A stretch of DNA of 64,000 bases from Sphingomonas tagetis (GCF_024211275.1 NZ_JAMLDX010000018.1:1-64000), one strand, 5' to 3'. Positions 24,662 through 35,200 are shown, counted from the stretch's first letter. Notes: generated by a model not told the origin, from the letters alone. Translations and numbers: made by a program.

Positions 24662-26986
24662 TTACTTCGCCTTGGCCGCCTCGGCCTTCTTGCCACCGCC
24701 CTTTTTCGGGCGCTTCGGCGCGGCCGGCACGATCGCGAAGCTGAGTGCATTGTCCTTGAGCTTCACCTCGACCTCGCCGCCATGGATGAGCTTGCCGAAC
24801 AGCAGCTCCTCGGCCAGCGGCTGCTTGATCTTCTCCTGAATGAGGCGGCCCATCGGGCGCGCGCCATAGAGCTTGTCATAGCCCTTCTCGGTGAGCCACG
24901 CCTTGGCGGCATCGTCCAGATTGATGTGGACGCCACGGTCGGCGAGCTGGAGCTCGAGCTGGAGGATGAACTTCTCCACCACCCGCTCGACCACCTTGGT
25001 CGGCAGGTAATCGAACGGCACGATCGCATCGAGACGGTTGCGGAATTCGGGGGTGAAGAGCTTCTTCACCGCCTCTTCCTGAACGTCCTCGCGGCTGAGT
25101 TCGCCGAAGCCGATGCTCTCGCGCGCCATGTCGGACGCACCGGCATTGGTGGTCATGATCAGGATCGTGTTGCGGAAATCGACCGTCTTGCCGTGGTGGT
25201 CGGTCAGCTTGCCGTTGTCCATCACCTGCAACAGGATGTTGAACAGGTCGGGATGCGCCTTTTCCACCTCGTCGAGCAGCAGCACGCAATGCGGCTGCTG
25301 GTCGACCGCATCGGTCAGCAGGCCGCCCTGATCATAGCCGACATAGCCCGGAGGGGCGCCGATCAGACGGCTGACCGAGTGGCGCTCCATATATTCGGAC
25401 ATGTCGAAGCGCTGGAGCGGAATACCCATGATCTCGGCGAGCTGCTTGGCGACCTCGGTCTTGCCGACGCCGGTGGGGCCGCTGAACAGGTAATTGCCGA
25501 TCGGCTTGCTCGGATCGCGCAGGCCCGCGCGGCTGAGCTTGATCGCGCTGGACAGCACCTCGATCGCCTTATCCTGTCCGAACACGACGCGCTTGAGGTC
25601 GGTCTCGAGGCTCGCCAGCACTCGCGTGTCGTCGGCCGACACGGTCTTTGGCGGGATGCGCGCCATCGTCGCGATGACCTGTTCGATCTCCTTGGCGGTG
25701 ATCGTCTTCTTGCGCTTGGACGGCGGCACCAGCATCTGCATCGCGCCGACCTCGTCGATCACGTCGATCGCCTTGTCGGGCAGCTTGCGGTCATTGATGT
25801 AGCGCGCCGAGAGTTCCACCGCCGACTTGATCGCGTCAGGCGTGTATTTGACGTTGTGATGGTCCTCGAACGCGGTGCGCAGGCCCGCGAGGATCTTCAC
25901 CGTATCCTCGATCGTCGGCTCGTTGACGTCGATCTTCTGGAAGCGGCGCAGCAGCGCGCGGTCCTTCTCGAAATGGTTGCGGAATTCCTTGTAGGTGGTG
26001 GAACCGATGCAGCGGATCGAACCGCCCGACAGCGCCGGCTTGAGCAGGTTCGACGCGTCCATCGCGCCGCCGCTGGTGGCGCCCGCGCCGATCACGGTGT
26101 GGATCTCGTCGATGAACAGCACCGCGTGCGGCAGCTTCTCCAGCTCCGACACGACCTGCTTGAGCCGCTCCTCGAAATCGCCGCGATAGCGCGTACCGGC
26201 AAGCAGCGCGCCCATGTCGAGTGAGTAGATCACCGCTTCCCTCAGTACCTCGGGCACGTCGCCCTCGACGATCTTGCGCGCGAGACCTTCGGCGATGGCG
26301 GTCTTGCCGACGCCGGGATCGCCGACATAGAGTGGGTTGTTCTTCGACCGGCGGCACAGGATCTGGACGGTACGATCGACCTCCGGCCCGCGCCCGATCA
26401 GCGGATCGACCTTGCCGGCCTTGGCCTTTTCGTTGAGGTCGACGGTGAACTGCTTGAGCGCGCTTTCGCCCTTGCCGTTCTTGCTCTCGCTCTTCTGCGG
26501 CTTCTCCTCCTCGGCGCCCTTGGGGGTCGAAGCCTCGGTCGGGGCCGAGCCCTTGCCGACGCCGTGGCTGATGAAGCTGACCGCATCGAGCCGGCTCATA
26601 TCCTGCTGCTGCAGGAAATAGACGGCATAGCTCTCGCGCTCGCTGAACAGCGCGACGAGCACGTTGGCGCCGGTCACTTCGTCGCGGCCCGAGGACTGGA
26701 CGTGGAGGATCGCGCGCTGGACCACGCGCTGGAAGCCGCTGGTGGGCGAGGGGTCGGTCTGCTGATCGACCCGCAGCGCCTGAAGCTCGGTATCGAGATA
26801 ATGCGCGACGGTGGTCTTGAGTTCGCCCAGGTCCACCCCGCACGAGCTCATCACCTTGGAGGCATGCTCGTCATCGACCAGCGCGAGCAGCAGATGCTCG
26901 AGCGTCGCATATTCGTGGCGGCGCGACGAGGCGGCCTCCAGAGCGCGATGGAGGGTGGATTCGAGGGCGGAGGCGAAACTAGGCAT
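24662..26986 (-). CDS. clpA: ATP-dependent Clp protease ATP-binding subunit ClpA
   Basis: AAA+ unfoldase that feeds substrates, including N-end-rule substrates, to ClpP. The 774-residue protein has a double Clp N-domain (about 1-145), a first AAA module with Walker A GDPGVGKT, and a second with GPTGVGKT. A ClpP-docking IGF tripeptide lies in ESIGFGELS of the second module. The Lys-rich C-terminus (KKGGGKKAEAAKAK) is unusual but short. clpS, often adjacent in alphaproteobacteria, is not here. bpt, which makes N-end-rule substrates, occurs elsewhere in the window (59241-60017). Confidence 0.97.
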   Translation of the reverse strand: MPSFASALESTLHRALEAASSRRHEYATLEHLLLALVDDEHASKVMSSCGVDLGELKTTVAHYLDTELQALRVDQQTDPSPTSGFQRVVQRAILHVQSSGRDEVTGANVLVALFSERESYAVYFLQQQDMSRLDAVSFISHGVGKGSAPTEASTPKGAEEEKPQKSESKNGKGESALKQFTVDLNEKAKAGKVDPLIGRGPEVDRTVQILCRRSKNNPLYVGDPGVGKTAIAEGLARKIVEGDVPEVLREAVIYSLDMGALLAGTRYRGDFEERLKQVVSELEKLPHAVLFIDEIHTVIGAGATSGGAMDASNLLKPALSGGSIRCIGSTTYKEFRNHFEKDRALLRRFQKIDVNEPTIEDTVKILAGLRTAFEDHHNVKYTPDAIKSAVELSARYINDRKLPDKAIDVIDEVGAMQMLVPPSKRKKTITAKEIEQVIATMARIPPKTVSADDTRVLASLETDLKRVVFGQDKAIEVLSSAIKLSRAGLRDPSKPIGNYLFSGPTGVGKTEVAKQLAEIMGIPLQRFDMSEYMERHSVSRLIGAPPGYVGYDQGGLLTDAVDQQPHCVLLLDEVEKAHPDLFNILLQVMDNGKLTDHHGKTVDFRNTILIMTTNAGASDMARESIGFGELSREDVQEEAVKKLFTPEFRNRLDAIVPFDYLPTKVVERVVEKFILQLELQLADRGVHINLDDAAKAWLTEKGYDKLYGARPMGRLIQEKIKQPLAEELLFGKLIHGGEVEVKLKDNALSFAIVPAAPKRPKKGGGKKAEAAKAK

Positions 26987-27031
26987 TCGGATACAACTCC
27001 CGTCGGACCGTCAGACTATCCGGCCCGTCTT

Positions 27032-27045
27032 TTCCAATGTTGGAA
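27032..27045. promoter_or_regulatory. 14-bp inverted repeat upstream of clpA
   Basis: ttccaatgttggaa has perfect 6-bp arms around a TG centre and lies 46-59 bases before the clpA start codon. The same arms with CA in the centre recur at 63573-63586. It could be an operator for clpA or part of a dispersed repeat; sequence alone does not decide. Confidence 0.4.
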
Positions 27046-27076
27046 GTGCGGCCCTCTGCTGCAAGCGCAGCGGCTT

Positions 27077-27117
27077 CGCACCGGAGTAGCATGGCGTTTC
27101 GCCCCTGCTCCGGTGCG
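27077..27117. other. Hairpin between DUF1192 gene and clpA
   Basis: A stem of about 13 bp (27077-27089 with 27105-27117, one wobble) with a 15-base loop begins 5 bases after the DUF1192 stop codon on the minus strand. There is no T-run, so it may weaken rather than stop read-through into clpA. Confidence 0.45.
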
Positions 27118-27121
27118 ACGC

Positions 27122-27310
27122 TCATCGCTTGAATAGCGAGTCGGCGCTTGCGCGATGGTTAACGGCGCGTTCTTTCTTTTGCCGGCAGCGCGCGATCTCG
27201 GCCTCCAGCAGCGCGATCCGCTCGTCCAGTTCCTCGACCGAGAACGGATCGAGGTCCTGTTTGCCGAGCTGCGCGGCGGGATCATCTTTCCGGCGGGGAA
27301 GATCGTCCAT
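27122..27310 (-). CDS. DUF1192 family small protein
   Basis: 62 residues if started at 27310 (MDDLPRRKDDPAAQ); a second ATG two codons upstream (27316) is equally possible and neither has a clear Shine-Dalgarno. The family hallmark is visible: QDLDPFSVEELDERIALLEAEIARCRQKKERAVNHRASADSLFKR, a short coiled coil. Function is unknown. In related genomes it often sits beside an oxidoreductase gene in divergent orientation, as here. Confidence 0.85.
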   Translation of the reverse strand: MDDLPRRKDDPAAQLGKQDLDPFSVEELDERIALLEAEIARCRQKKERAVNHRASADSLFKR

Positions 27311-27384
27311 TTCCATTGCAGTGCAGCGTTGACCGGGGGACGGGCGATGTCAATAACGCCCCGGCGCAAAACCGGGGGATACGA

Positions 27385-28383
27385 GTGACGCTGCCTGACA
27401 TGATGCGAGCGATCGATCCCGAAGCGCCGGGCGGGCCGGAGATGCTGGTCGAGGTCCAGCGCCCGGTGCCGCAGCCGGGCGCGGGCGAGGTGCTGATCCG
27501 CGTCGCCGCGGCGGGCGTGAACCGGCCCGATATCGTGCAGCGGATCGGCGCCTATCCGCCACCGCCGGGCACGACGAGCATCCTGGGGCTGGAAGTCGCT
27601 GGTGAGGTCGTGGCCGTCGGCGAGGACGTGCCCCGGGAGGTGATCGGCCAGCCGATGTGCGCGCTGGTCGCCGGCGGCGGCTATGCCGAATATGCCGTGG
27701 CGCCGCTCGGCCAGTGCCTGCCCGTGCCGCAAGCGCTGAGCATGGCCGAAGCCGCGGCGATGCCCGAGACGCTGTTCACCGTGTGGACCAATTTGTTCGA
27801 GCGCGGTTATGCGAGCGAGGGCGACACCGTGCTGGTGCATGGCGGGACGAGCGGGATCGGCACGATGGCGGTCTCGCTGTGCAAGCTGTTCGGCGTCAAG
27901 GTGATCGTCACCGCCGGGAGCGACGACAAGGTCGCCGCCTGCCTCGCCCACGGCGCGGATCATGCGATCAATTACAAGACCGAGGATTTCGTCGTGCGGG
28001 TCAAGGAATTGACCGGCGGGCGCGGCGTCAATGTCGTGCTCGACATGGTCGGCGGCGACTATGTCGCGCGCAACATCAAGTGCATGGCCGATGACGGCCG
28101 CCACGTCTCGATCGCAGCGCAGGGCGGGATGCAGGCGACCGTGCCGGTGTTCGAGATCATGCGCCGCCGCCTGACCCTGACCGGATCAACGCTGCGCGCG
28201 CGCGACGTGGCGTTCAAGACGCTGGTCGCCGACGAGCTGGCGCGCGCGGTGTGGCCGCATGTCGAGGCGGGCAAGCTCAAACCGGTGATCGATAAAATTT
28301 TTCCGCTCGCGGAAGCCGCCGAAGCGCACCGGCGGATGGAGGCGGGCGCGCATATGGGCAAGATCGTGCTGGAGGTGCTGTGA
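27385..28383 (+). CDS. NAD(P)H:quinone oxidoreductase, zinc-independent MDR family
   Basis: 332 residues from a GTG start at 27385, preceded by gggggat. It has the medium-chain dehydrogenase layout: a GroES-like N-terminal domain (VLIRVAAAGVNRPDIVQRIGAYPPPPG), then a Rossmann NADP-binding fold with VLVHGGTSGIGTMAVSLCK and VKVIVTAGSDDK. The zinc-binding cysteines of true alcohol dehydrogenases are absent, as expected for quinone oxidoreductases of the PIG3 type. It overlaps the following GST gene by 4 bases (GTGA), so the pair probably acts together in handling electrophiles or quinones. Confidence 0.9.
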   Translation: MTLPDMMRAIDPEAPGGPEMLVEVQRPVPQPGAGEVLIRVAAAGVNRPDIVQRIGAYPPPPGTTSILGLEVAGEVVAVGEDVPREVIGQPMCALVAGGGYAEYAVAPLGQCLPVPQALSMAEAAAMPETLFTVWTNLFERGYASEGDTVLVHGGTSGIGTMAVSLCKLFGVKVIVTAGSDDKVAACLAHGADHAINYKTEDFVVRVKELTGGRGVNVVLDMVGGDYVARNIKCMADDGRHVSIAAQGGMQATVPVFEIMRRRLTLTGSTLRARDVAFKTLVADELARAVWPHVEAGKLKPVIDKIFPLAEAAEAHRRMEAGAHMGKIVLEVL

Positions 28384-28997
28384 GCGAACTGGTCCTCCAT
28401 GAATACGCCGCGTCGGGGAATTGCTACAAGATCCGGCTGACGGCGGCGCTGGCGGGCAAGGCGCTGGTCCGGCGCGAATATGACATCATGCAGGGGGAAA
28501 CGCGGACGGCGGACTTTCTGGCGAAGGTCAACGCCAATGGCCGCATCCCGGTGCTTCAGGTCGGCGAGCGCTTCATGCCCGAGAGCAACGCGGCGTGCGT
28601 CTATGTCGCCGACGGCACGGCGCTGATCCCGGCCGATCCGTTCGACCGCGCCGACATGCTGCGCTGGATGTTCTGGGAACAATATAACCACGAGCCCAAT
28701 ATCGCGACGGTGCGCTTCTGGATGGGCTGGATCGGCGAAGCGAACCTCAACGATCTCCAGCGCGCGCTGCTGCCGGGTAAGTGCGAGGCCGGCACGGCGG
28801 CGCTCCGGCTGATGGACGAGCATCTGGCAGGGCGCGAGTGGTTCGTCGGGGACGGGCCGACGCTCGCCGACATCTGCCTCTATGCCTATACCCATGTCGC
28901 CGAGGAGGGCGGGTTCGCGCTCGCGCCCTGGCCGGCGGTGCGGGGCTGGATCGCGCGGGTCGAGGCGTTGAAGGGCTATATTCCCATCACCGCGTGA
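28380..28997 (+). CDS. Glutathione S-transferase family protein
   Basis: 205 residues from a GTG start that overlaps the upstream stop codon. An N-terminal thioredoxin-like domain (LVLHEYAASGNCYKIRLTAAL) carries a Ser-Gly-Asn-Cys active-site region as in beta/theta-type bacterial GSTs, and the cis-Pro motif GRIPVL and ESNAACVYVA glutathione-binding segment are present. The all-helical C-terminal domain contains the N-capping box region GDGPTLADICLYAYT. It probably conjugates or reduces electrophiles, coupled with the quinone oxidoreductase. Confidence 0.92.
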   Translation: MSELVLHEYAASGNCYKIRLTAALAGKALVRREYDIMQGETRTADFLAKVNANGRIPVLQVGERFMPESNAACVYVADGTALIPADPFDRADMLRWMFWEQYNHEPNIATVRFWMGWIGEANLNDLQRALLPGKCEAGTAALRLMDEHLAGREWFVGDGPTLADICLYAYTHVAEEGGFALAPWPAVRGWIARVEALKGYIPITA

Positions 28998-29080
28998 CAA
29001 TGCGGTGACGGCTGCACGCGCCGAGCTGTAACATTTCACGGCCATTAGCCGCCCCGGGCAAGGACATTTGCGGGGCTCGC

Positions 29081-29968
29081 ATGGCCACGATCACTCGACT
29101 TCCGTTCGACGGAAAATTTGCCGACCTTTCCGATTTCACCGCCGCCAATCCGGCCATTCCGGAGCGGGTGATCGGCGGGCGCAAGCAGTTCCGCACGATC
29201 TGGATCAGCGACATCCATCTCGGCACGCGCGGCTGCAACACGGAAATGCTGATCGATTTTCTCGACCATGTCGACAGCGAGATGATCTACCTCGTCGGCG
29301 ACATCATCGACGGGTGGCAGCTCAAGCGGAAATTCTACTGGCCCGCCGCGCACAACGACATCGTGTGGCGCATTCTCAAGCGCGCCAAGCGCGGCGCGCG
29401 GGTGATCTACATCCCGGGCAACCATGACGAGATCTTCCGCCAGTTCAGCGGGCTCAATTTCGGCGGGGTCGAGATCAAGCGTCAGGCGATCCACCAGACC
29501 GCCGATGGCCGCCGCCTGCTGGTGCTGCACGGCGACGAGTTCGACGCGATCACGCTGTCGCATCGCTGGCTCGCGCATGTCGGCGACGCCGCCTATACCG
29601 CGGTGATGACGCTCAACCGCTGGTGCAACAAATACCGGCGCTGGCGCGGGCTGCCCTATTGGTCGCTGAGCAAGCACGCCAAGCAGAAGGTCAAGAACGC
29701 GGTCGAGTTCATCTGCGGCTTCGAGGAGATCGTGGCGAAGGAAGCCGGCGCGCGCGGCGTCGACGGCGTGATCGCCGGGCACATCCACACCGCCGAGATG
29801 CGCACGATCGACGGGATCGAATATTATAATGACGGCGACTGGGTGGAGGGTTGCACCGCTCTGGTCGAGCATTACGATGGCCGGATGGAAATTCTCCATT
29901 GGGCCGACGAGATCGCAGCACGCGAGCCCCTCGGCCCCGAACGGGTCGAGGCGCTGGCGGCAGCTTGA
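29081..29968 (+). CDS. LpxH-like metallophosphoesterase
   Basis: 295 residues with the calcineurin-type metal motifs: WISDIHLGT (D-x-H), YLVGDIIDGWQ (GD-x-x-D), IPGNHDE (GNHD), VLHGDEFD and GHIHTAEM (GH-x-H). Close relatives are annotated UDP-2,3-diacylglucosamine diphosphatase, which acts in lipid A synthesis, but this longer form might instead cleave another phospholipid-linked substrate. Directly followed by a GT4 glycosyltransferase gene (11-base gap), a pairing that suggests a role in glycolipid or envelope synthesis. Confidence 0.8.
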   Translation: MATITRLPFDGKFADLSDFTAANPAIPERVIGGRKQFRTIWISDIHLGTRGCNTEMLIDFLDHVDSEMIYLVGDIIDGWQLKRKFYWPAAHNDIVWRILKRAKRGARVIYIPGNHDEIFRQFSGLNFGGVEIKRQAIHQTADGRRLLVLHGDEFDAITLSHRWLAHVGDAAYTAVMTLNRWCNKYRRWRGLPYWSLSKHAKQKVKNAVEFICGFEEIVAKEAGARGVDGVIAGHIHTAEMRTIDGIEYYNDGDWVEGCTALVEHYDGRMEILHWADEIAAREPLGPERVEALAAA

Positions 29969-29979
29969 GCGAAGAGCAG

Positions 29980-31002
29980 ATGCGGATCGCGATCGTGACC
30001 GACGCCTGGGAGCCCCAGGTGAACGGGGTCGTCCGGACGCTGCAGTCGGTGCGTCAGGTGCTGGAGAAGCAGGGCCATCAGGTGCTGGTGATCTCGCCCG
30101 ACCGGTTCTACTCGGTGCCGTGCCCGACCTATCCCGAGATCCGGCTGGCGATGGTTCGCAGCAAGACGATCGGCGACCTGCTCGACGAGTTTTCGCCGCA
30201 CGCCGTGCATCTGGCGACCGAAGGGCCGGTGTGCGTCGCGGCGCGGCGCTGGTGCCTCAAACATGATTTCCCCTTCACCACCGCCTATCACACGCAATTC
30301 CCCGATTATGTCGAGGCGCGCTCGGGCGTGCCGGCGGAATGGGTGTGGCGCTATATCCGCTGGTTCCACGAGCCTGCGCAGGCGATCCTCGCCTCGACCG
30401 AGTCGATCCGCACGTCGCTGCGCGCGCATGGCCTGAGCCGGGTGCGGCACTGGGGGCGGGGCGTCGATCTCGCCAATTTCCGGCCGGATGCCACCCCGCA
30501 TCCGGCGATCGCCGGGCTGCCCGGGCCGGTGCAGCTCTATGTCGGGCGCGTCGCGGTCGAGAAGAATCTGGAGGCGTTCCTGGCGTCGGGTCATGCGGGG
30601 ACGAAAGTCGTCGTTGGCGACGGTCCGGCGCGCGCCACGCTCGAAGCCAAATATCCCGATGTGCGTTTTCTCGGCTCGATGTTCGGCGCCGAGCTGGCCA
30701 GCGCCTATGCCGCGGCGGACGTGTTCGTCTTTCCGAGCAAGACCGACACGTTCGGGCTGGTGATGATCGAGGCGCTGGCATGCGGCACCCCGGTCGCCGC
30801 CTATCCCGTGACCGGGCCGGTCGACATCCTGACGCCGCAGACTGGCGCGATGGACGACGATCTCGACGCCGCTATCGCCGCTGCGCTGACCTGCGATTCC
30901 GCTGCCTGCGCCGATTATGGGCGGGGCTTCACCTGGGAGGCGAGCGCGCGCCAGTTCCTCGCCGCGCTGGCGCCGATCGACGAGGAAGCGCGCGCCGCCT
31001 GA
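29980..31002 (+). CDS. Family GT4 glycosyltransferase
   Basis: 340 residues. The N-terminal domain begins MRIAIVTDAWEPQVNGVVRTL, the usual nucleotide-sugar GT-B start. The C-terminal domain shows LYVGRVAVEKNLEAFL and the E-x7-E motif (FPSKTDTFGLVMIEALACGTPV). Related alphaproteobacterial enzymes glycosylate diacylglycerol or phosphatidylinositol-like lipids. A TTG start at 29965 overlapping the upstream stop codon is possible; the ATG at 29980 was preferred because homologues begin there. It is paired with the phosphoesterase gene. Confidence 0.87.
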   Translation: MRIAIVTDAWEPQVNGVVRTLQSVRQVLEKQGHQVLVISPDRFYSVPCPTYPEIRLAMVRSKTIGDLLDEFSPHAVHLATEGPVCVAARRWCLKHDFPFTTAYHTQFPDYVEARSGVPAEWVWRYIRWFHEPAQAILASTESIRTSLRAHGLSRVRHWGRGVDLANFRPDATPHPAIAGLPGPVQLYVGRVAVEKNLEAFLASGHAGTKVVVGDGPARATLEAKYPDVRFLGSMFGAELASAYAAADVFVFPSKTDTFGLVMIEALACGTPVAAYPVTGPVDILTPQTGAMDDDLDAAIAAALTCDSAACADYGRGFTWEASARQFLAALAPIDEEARAA

Positions 31003-31141
31003 CGCGGTGCTGGCCGCTGCTCGGACTGATCGGCGCAAATGCGCCGGTTCTTCTCGCCACGACAGCTATTTGACATAGTTTTGCGACAAACTCGTAGGAC
31101 AAGCTTGCCTCCCCTCCGGACTGACCTTAGCGCGTGGTTTG

Positions 31142-32203
31142 ATGCGATTAATCCTTATTCTGTCGGCCTCGGCCCTTGTCCTGACAGCGTGCGGCGGCGG
31201 TGACGCGGCGCAGAAAAAGGGACGCGAGGCGCCGCTCGTCACGCTGGCGGCGGTCCAGCCGGCGCGGTTCGTCGACCGCATCGACGCGGTCGGGACCGCG
31301 CGCGCCAACGAGCAGGTGACGCTGACCGCGCCGGTGACGCAACGGATCGAGCGGCTCAATTTCGACGACGGCGCCTATGTCGGCCGCGGCCAGGTGATCG
31401 CGGTGCTGGCGCAGGGCCAGCAGCAGGCGCAACTGGCGCAGGCGGCGGTGGTGCAGCGCGAGGCGCGGCAGCAGCTCAACCGGCTCGAGGCGTTGAAGGC
31501 GCGCGGCTTTGCGACGCGCAGCGCGGTCGATGCGCAAGTGGCGCTCGAAGGGCAGGCGCGGGCGCAGGCGGCCGAGGCGCGCGCGACGATCGCCGACCGC
31601 GTGGTGCGCGCGCCGTTCGGCGGCTGGGTGTCGCTGCGCAACATTTCGGCCGGCGCGGTGGTGAGCGCTGGCACCGAGATCGCGACGGTCAGCGACGTCA
31701 GCCGCATCAAGCTCGATTTCGCGGTGCCCGAGACGCTGCTGGCGCGGGTCCAGCCGGGGCAGCCGATCGTCGCGATTGCGGCCGCCTATCCCGACCAGCC
31801 GTTCCGCGGCACGGTCGCGACGGTCGATCCGGTGCTCAACCCGCAGACGCGCGCGGCGACGGTGCGGGCAGTGCTCGCCAATGGCGACCGCAAGCTCAAG
31901 CCCGGCATGCTGCTAACGGTCGCGATCGAGGCGGCGGCGCGAACGGTGCCGTCGGTGCCCGAGCTGTCGGTGGTGGGCGAGGGCGACCAGAGCTATGTCT
32001 TCATCGTCGAGAACGGCAAGGCGAAGCGCGTCAAGGTCGTCACCGGACTGCGCCAGAACGGGCTGGTCGAGATTCGTGAGGGCCTGCGCCCCGGACAGCG
32101 GGTGGTGACCGAGGGCGTGGTCAAGATCGCGGACGGCCAGCAGGTGCGTACCGGCGGCCCCGGCAATGCCAAGGCGGGCGCTCGCAGCAAGAGCGGCAAC
32201 TGA
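31142..32203 (+). CDS. RND efflux periplasmic adaptor (membrane fusion protein)
   Basis: 353 residues with a lipoprotein signal ending LTAC. Barrel and lipoyl segments flank a coiled-coil hairpin (roughly residues 95-150, AQLAQAAVVQREARQQLNRLEALKARGFATRSAVDAQ). The lipoyl half-motif VVRAPFGGWVSLRNISAGAVVSAGTEI follows. It links the inner-membrane pump to an outer-membrane channel. It overlaps the transporter gene by TGATG. A candidate -35 ttgaca lies at 31070-31075, but no convincing -10 is visible. Confidence 0.93.
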   Translation: MRLILILSASALVLTACGGGDAAQKKGREAPLVTLAAVQPARFVDRIDAVGTARANEQVTLTAPVTQRIERLNFDDGAYVGRGQVIAVLAQGQQQAQLAQAAVVQREARQQLNRLEALKARGFATRSAVDAQVALEGQARAQAAEARATIADRVVRAPFGGWVSLRNISAGAVVSAGTEIATVSDVSRIKLDFAVPETLLARVQPGQPIVAIAAAYPDQPFRGTVATVDPVLNPQTRAATVRAVLANGDRKLKPGMLLTVAIEAAARTVPSVPELSVVGEGDQSYVFIVENGKAKRVKVVTGLRQNGLVEIREGLRPGQRVVTEGVVKIADGQQVRTGGPGNAKAGARSKSGN

Positions 32204-35200
32204 TGCAGCTTTCCGATATTTCGGTCCGGCGGCCGGTGTTTGCCGCGGTGATGGCGATCCTGCTGACCATCATCGGCATCGTCGCCTTTCTGAGCCTGTC
32301 GGTCCGCGAATATCCTGACACCGATCCGCCGGTGGTGTCGGTGCAGACGGCCTATACCGGCGCCGCGGCAACCGTGGTCGAGGCGCGCATCACCCAGCCG
32401 ATCGAAGAGGCGCTGGCCGGGATCGAGGGCATCGAGACGATCACTTCGCGCTCGCGCGATGGATCTTCGGAAATCTCGATCGAGTTCCGTCCGGGCCGCG
32501 ATATCGATTCGGCGGCGAACGATGTGCGCGACCGGGTGGGCAGCGTCACGGAGGACCTGCCTGAAGAGGCGTTGGCGCCGGAAGTGCGCAAGGTGGACGC
32601 CGACTCGCAGCCGATCATGTTCGTCGTCGTCTCGCGGCCAGGCTGGAGCCGGCTCCAGCTCTCCGACTATGTCGACCGCAACCTCGTCGACCGGTTCAGC
32701 ACGATCGACGGCGTCGCCCGGGCATTTGTCGGCGGCGAGGCGCGGCCGTCGATGCGCGTCTGGCTCGATGCGGCCCGGCTCGCCGCGTTCCAGCTCACCC
32801 CCGCGGATGTCGAGACCGCGCTGCGCACGCAGAATGTCGAGCTGCCGGCCGGCCGCATCGAATCGCAGCAGCAGAATGTGACGCTCCGCGTCAGCCGGCG
32901 CTATGCTTCGGCCGACAGCTTCAGGACGCTCGTGGTGGGCCGCGGTGCGGATGGGTATCAGGTCAAGCTGGGCGATGTCGCGCGGGTCGAGGAGGATGCC
33001 GAAAATCCCTACACGACCTTCCGGCTCAACGGGGCGACCGCGGTCGGCGTCGGCATCGTGCGCCAATCCGGCGCCAATACGCTGGCCGTCGCCGATGCCG
33101 CGAAGGCCCGCATGGCCGAGATCGAAGGCGATCTTCCCGAAGGTATGACGCTGACCGTCGGCGGCGACGAATCGCTGTTTATCGGCCGCGCGATCGAGGG
33201 CGTGTGGCATACGCTGGCCGAGGCCGCGGTGCTGGTGGTGCTGGTGATCTTCCTGTTCCTGGGATCATGGCGCGCCACATTGATCCCGGCGATCACGGTG
33301 CCGATCTGCCTGCTGGGCGCCTTTGCGGTGCTGTGGGCATTCGGTTACTCGATCAACTTGCTGACGCTGCTCGCCCTGGTGCTGGCGATCGGGCTGGTCG
33401 TGGACGACGCGATCGTCGTGCTCGAAAATGTCTATCACCGGATCGAAGAGGGCGAGACGCCGCTCGTCGCCGCTTTCCAGGGCACGCGGCAGGTCGGGTT
33501 CGCCGTGATCTCGACCACGCTGGTCGTCTGCGCGGTGTTCGTGCCGATCTGTTTCCTCGCCGGGCAGACCGGCCTGCTGTTCCGCGAGCTGGCGGTTGCG
33601 ATGATCGGCGCGGTCGCCTTTTCCGGCTTCCTCGCGCTCAGCCTGACGCCGATGCTGTGCTCGAAGATGCTGCGGAAAGAGAAGCGCGGGCGCTTCACCG
33701 GCTGGGTCGACGACAAGTTCCAGCGGCTCGAAGCGCGCTACGGCAAGTGGCTCGATCGCGCGATCCGCCGTCCGTTGCTGCCGCTGGCGGGCGTGATCGG
33801 GTTCATGGCGGTTGCGACGATGGGCTTCCTTTCGCTGCAATCCGAACTCGTGCCGCCCGAGGATTCGGGCATCCTGCAGGTGCAATTGAGCGCGCCCGAA
33901 GGCACCGGCTTCGAGCAGATGGACCGTTACCAGCTCGACGCGCAGGGCAAATTGCTGCCGATGGTCGACAAAGAGGCTGTTCGCGGGCTCATCTCGCGCG
34001 TGCCGGCAGGCTTCGGCACCAGCGACGATTTCAACAGCGGCCAGTTCACCATCTTCCTGAAGCCGTGGGAGGACCGCGAGCTGAGCACGCAGGACGTCGT
34101 GCAGCGGGTCAACCGTATCGTCGCCGAGCTGCCAGCGTTGCGCGGGAACGCGCAGGTCCGCTCGTCGCTCGGGCGCGGGCGCGGGCAGCCGATCGGCTTC
34201 GTGCTGGCGGGAACGACCTATGAGGGGCTGGCCGCGGCGCGCGACCGCATCCTCGCCGCCGCCGCGCAGAATCCGGGCATCGTCAACCTCGATTCGGACT
34301 ACAAGGAAACCAAGCCGCAGCTGCGCATCGATGTCGATACGACGCGGGCGGGCGATCTCGGCGTGTCGGTCAACGACGTCAGCCAGGCATTACAGACGCT
34401 GCTCGGCTCGCGGCGCGTTTCGACCTATGTCGATCGCGGCGAGGAGTATCGCGTGATCGTGCAGGCCGACGCGGCCGGGCGTTCGACATTGGCCAATCTC
34501 GCGCAAATCCATGTCCGTGCGCGTGACGGCAGCCTCGTGCCGCTGTCCAATCTGGTGAAGACGCGCGAAGTGTCGGGGCCGCGCGACCTTGGGCGCTACA
34601 ACAAGCTGCGCGCGATCACGCTGTCGGGCGGTCTTGCTCCCGGCTATTCGCTGGGCGAGGCGCTGGCCTTCCTGCAGGAACAGGCGGCGCAGTCGCCCGA
34701 GGTGGTCGCGGTCGGCTATCGCGGTGAAAGCCAGTCGTTCGTCGAGACCGGCGGCTCGATCATGCTGGTGTTCGGCCTGACCATCCTGATCGTCTATCTG
34801 GTGCTGGCGGCGCAGTTCGAGAGCTTCGTCCATCCCGGCGTGATCATCATGACCGTGCCGCTCGCCGTTGCCGGCGGCGTGCTGGGGTTGTTCCTGTTCG
34901 GCAAGACGCTCAACCTCTATAGTCAGGTCGGTATCGTCATGCTGGTGGGCCTCGCGGCGAAGAACGGCATCCTGATCGTCGAGTTCGCCAACCAGTTGCG
35001 CGACGCGGGCAAGTCGATCGCCGAGGCGATCCGCATGGCCTCTGCCCGCCGCCTGCGCGCGATCCTGATGACGTCGATCGCGACCGCGGCAGGCGCGGTG
35101 CCGCTGATGATCGCGAGCGGCGCGGGCGCGGGCGCGCGGCAGGCGATCGGCGTGGTGATCGTGTTCGGCGTGATCCTGGCGACGCTGATCACGCTGTTCC

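Noticed and set aside
31031..31100. A promoter (ttgaca at 31070) and small hairpin cggcgca/tgcgccg before the RND adaptor gene
   Set aside because: The -35 is good but no acceptable -10 is at the right spacing, and the hairpin lacks a T-run; mentioned only in the gene entry.
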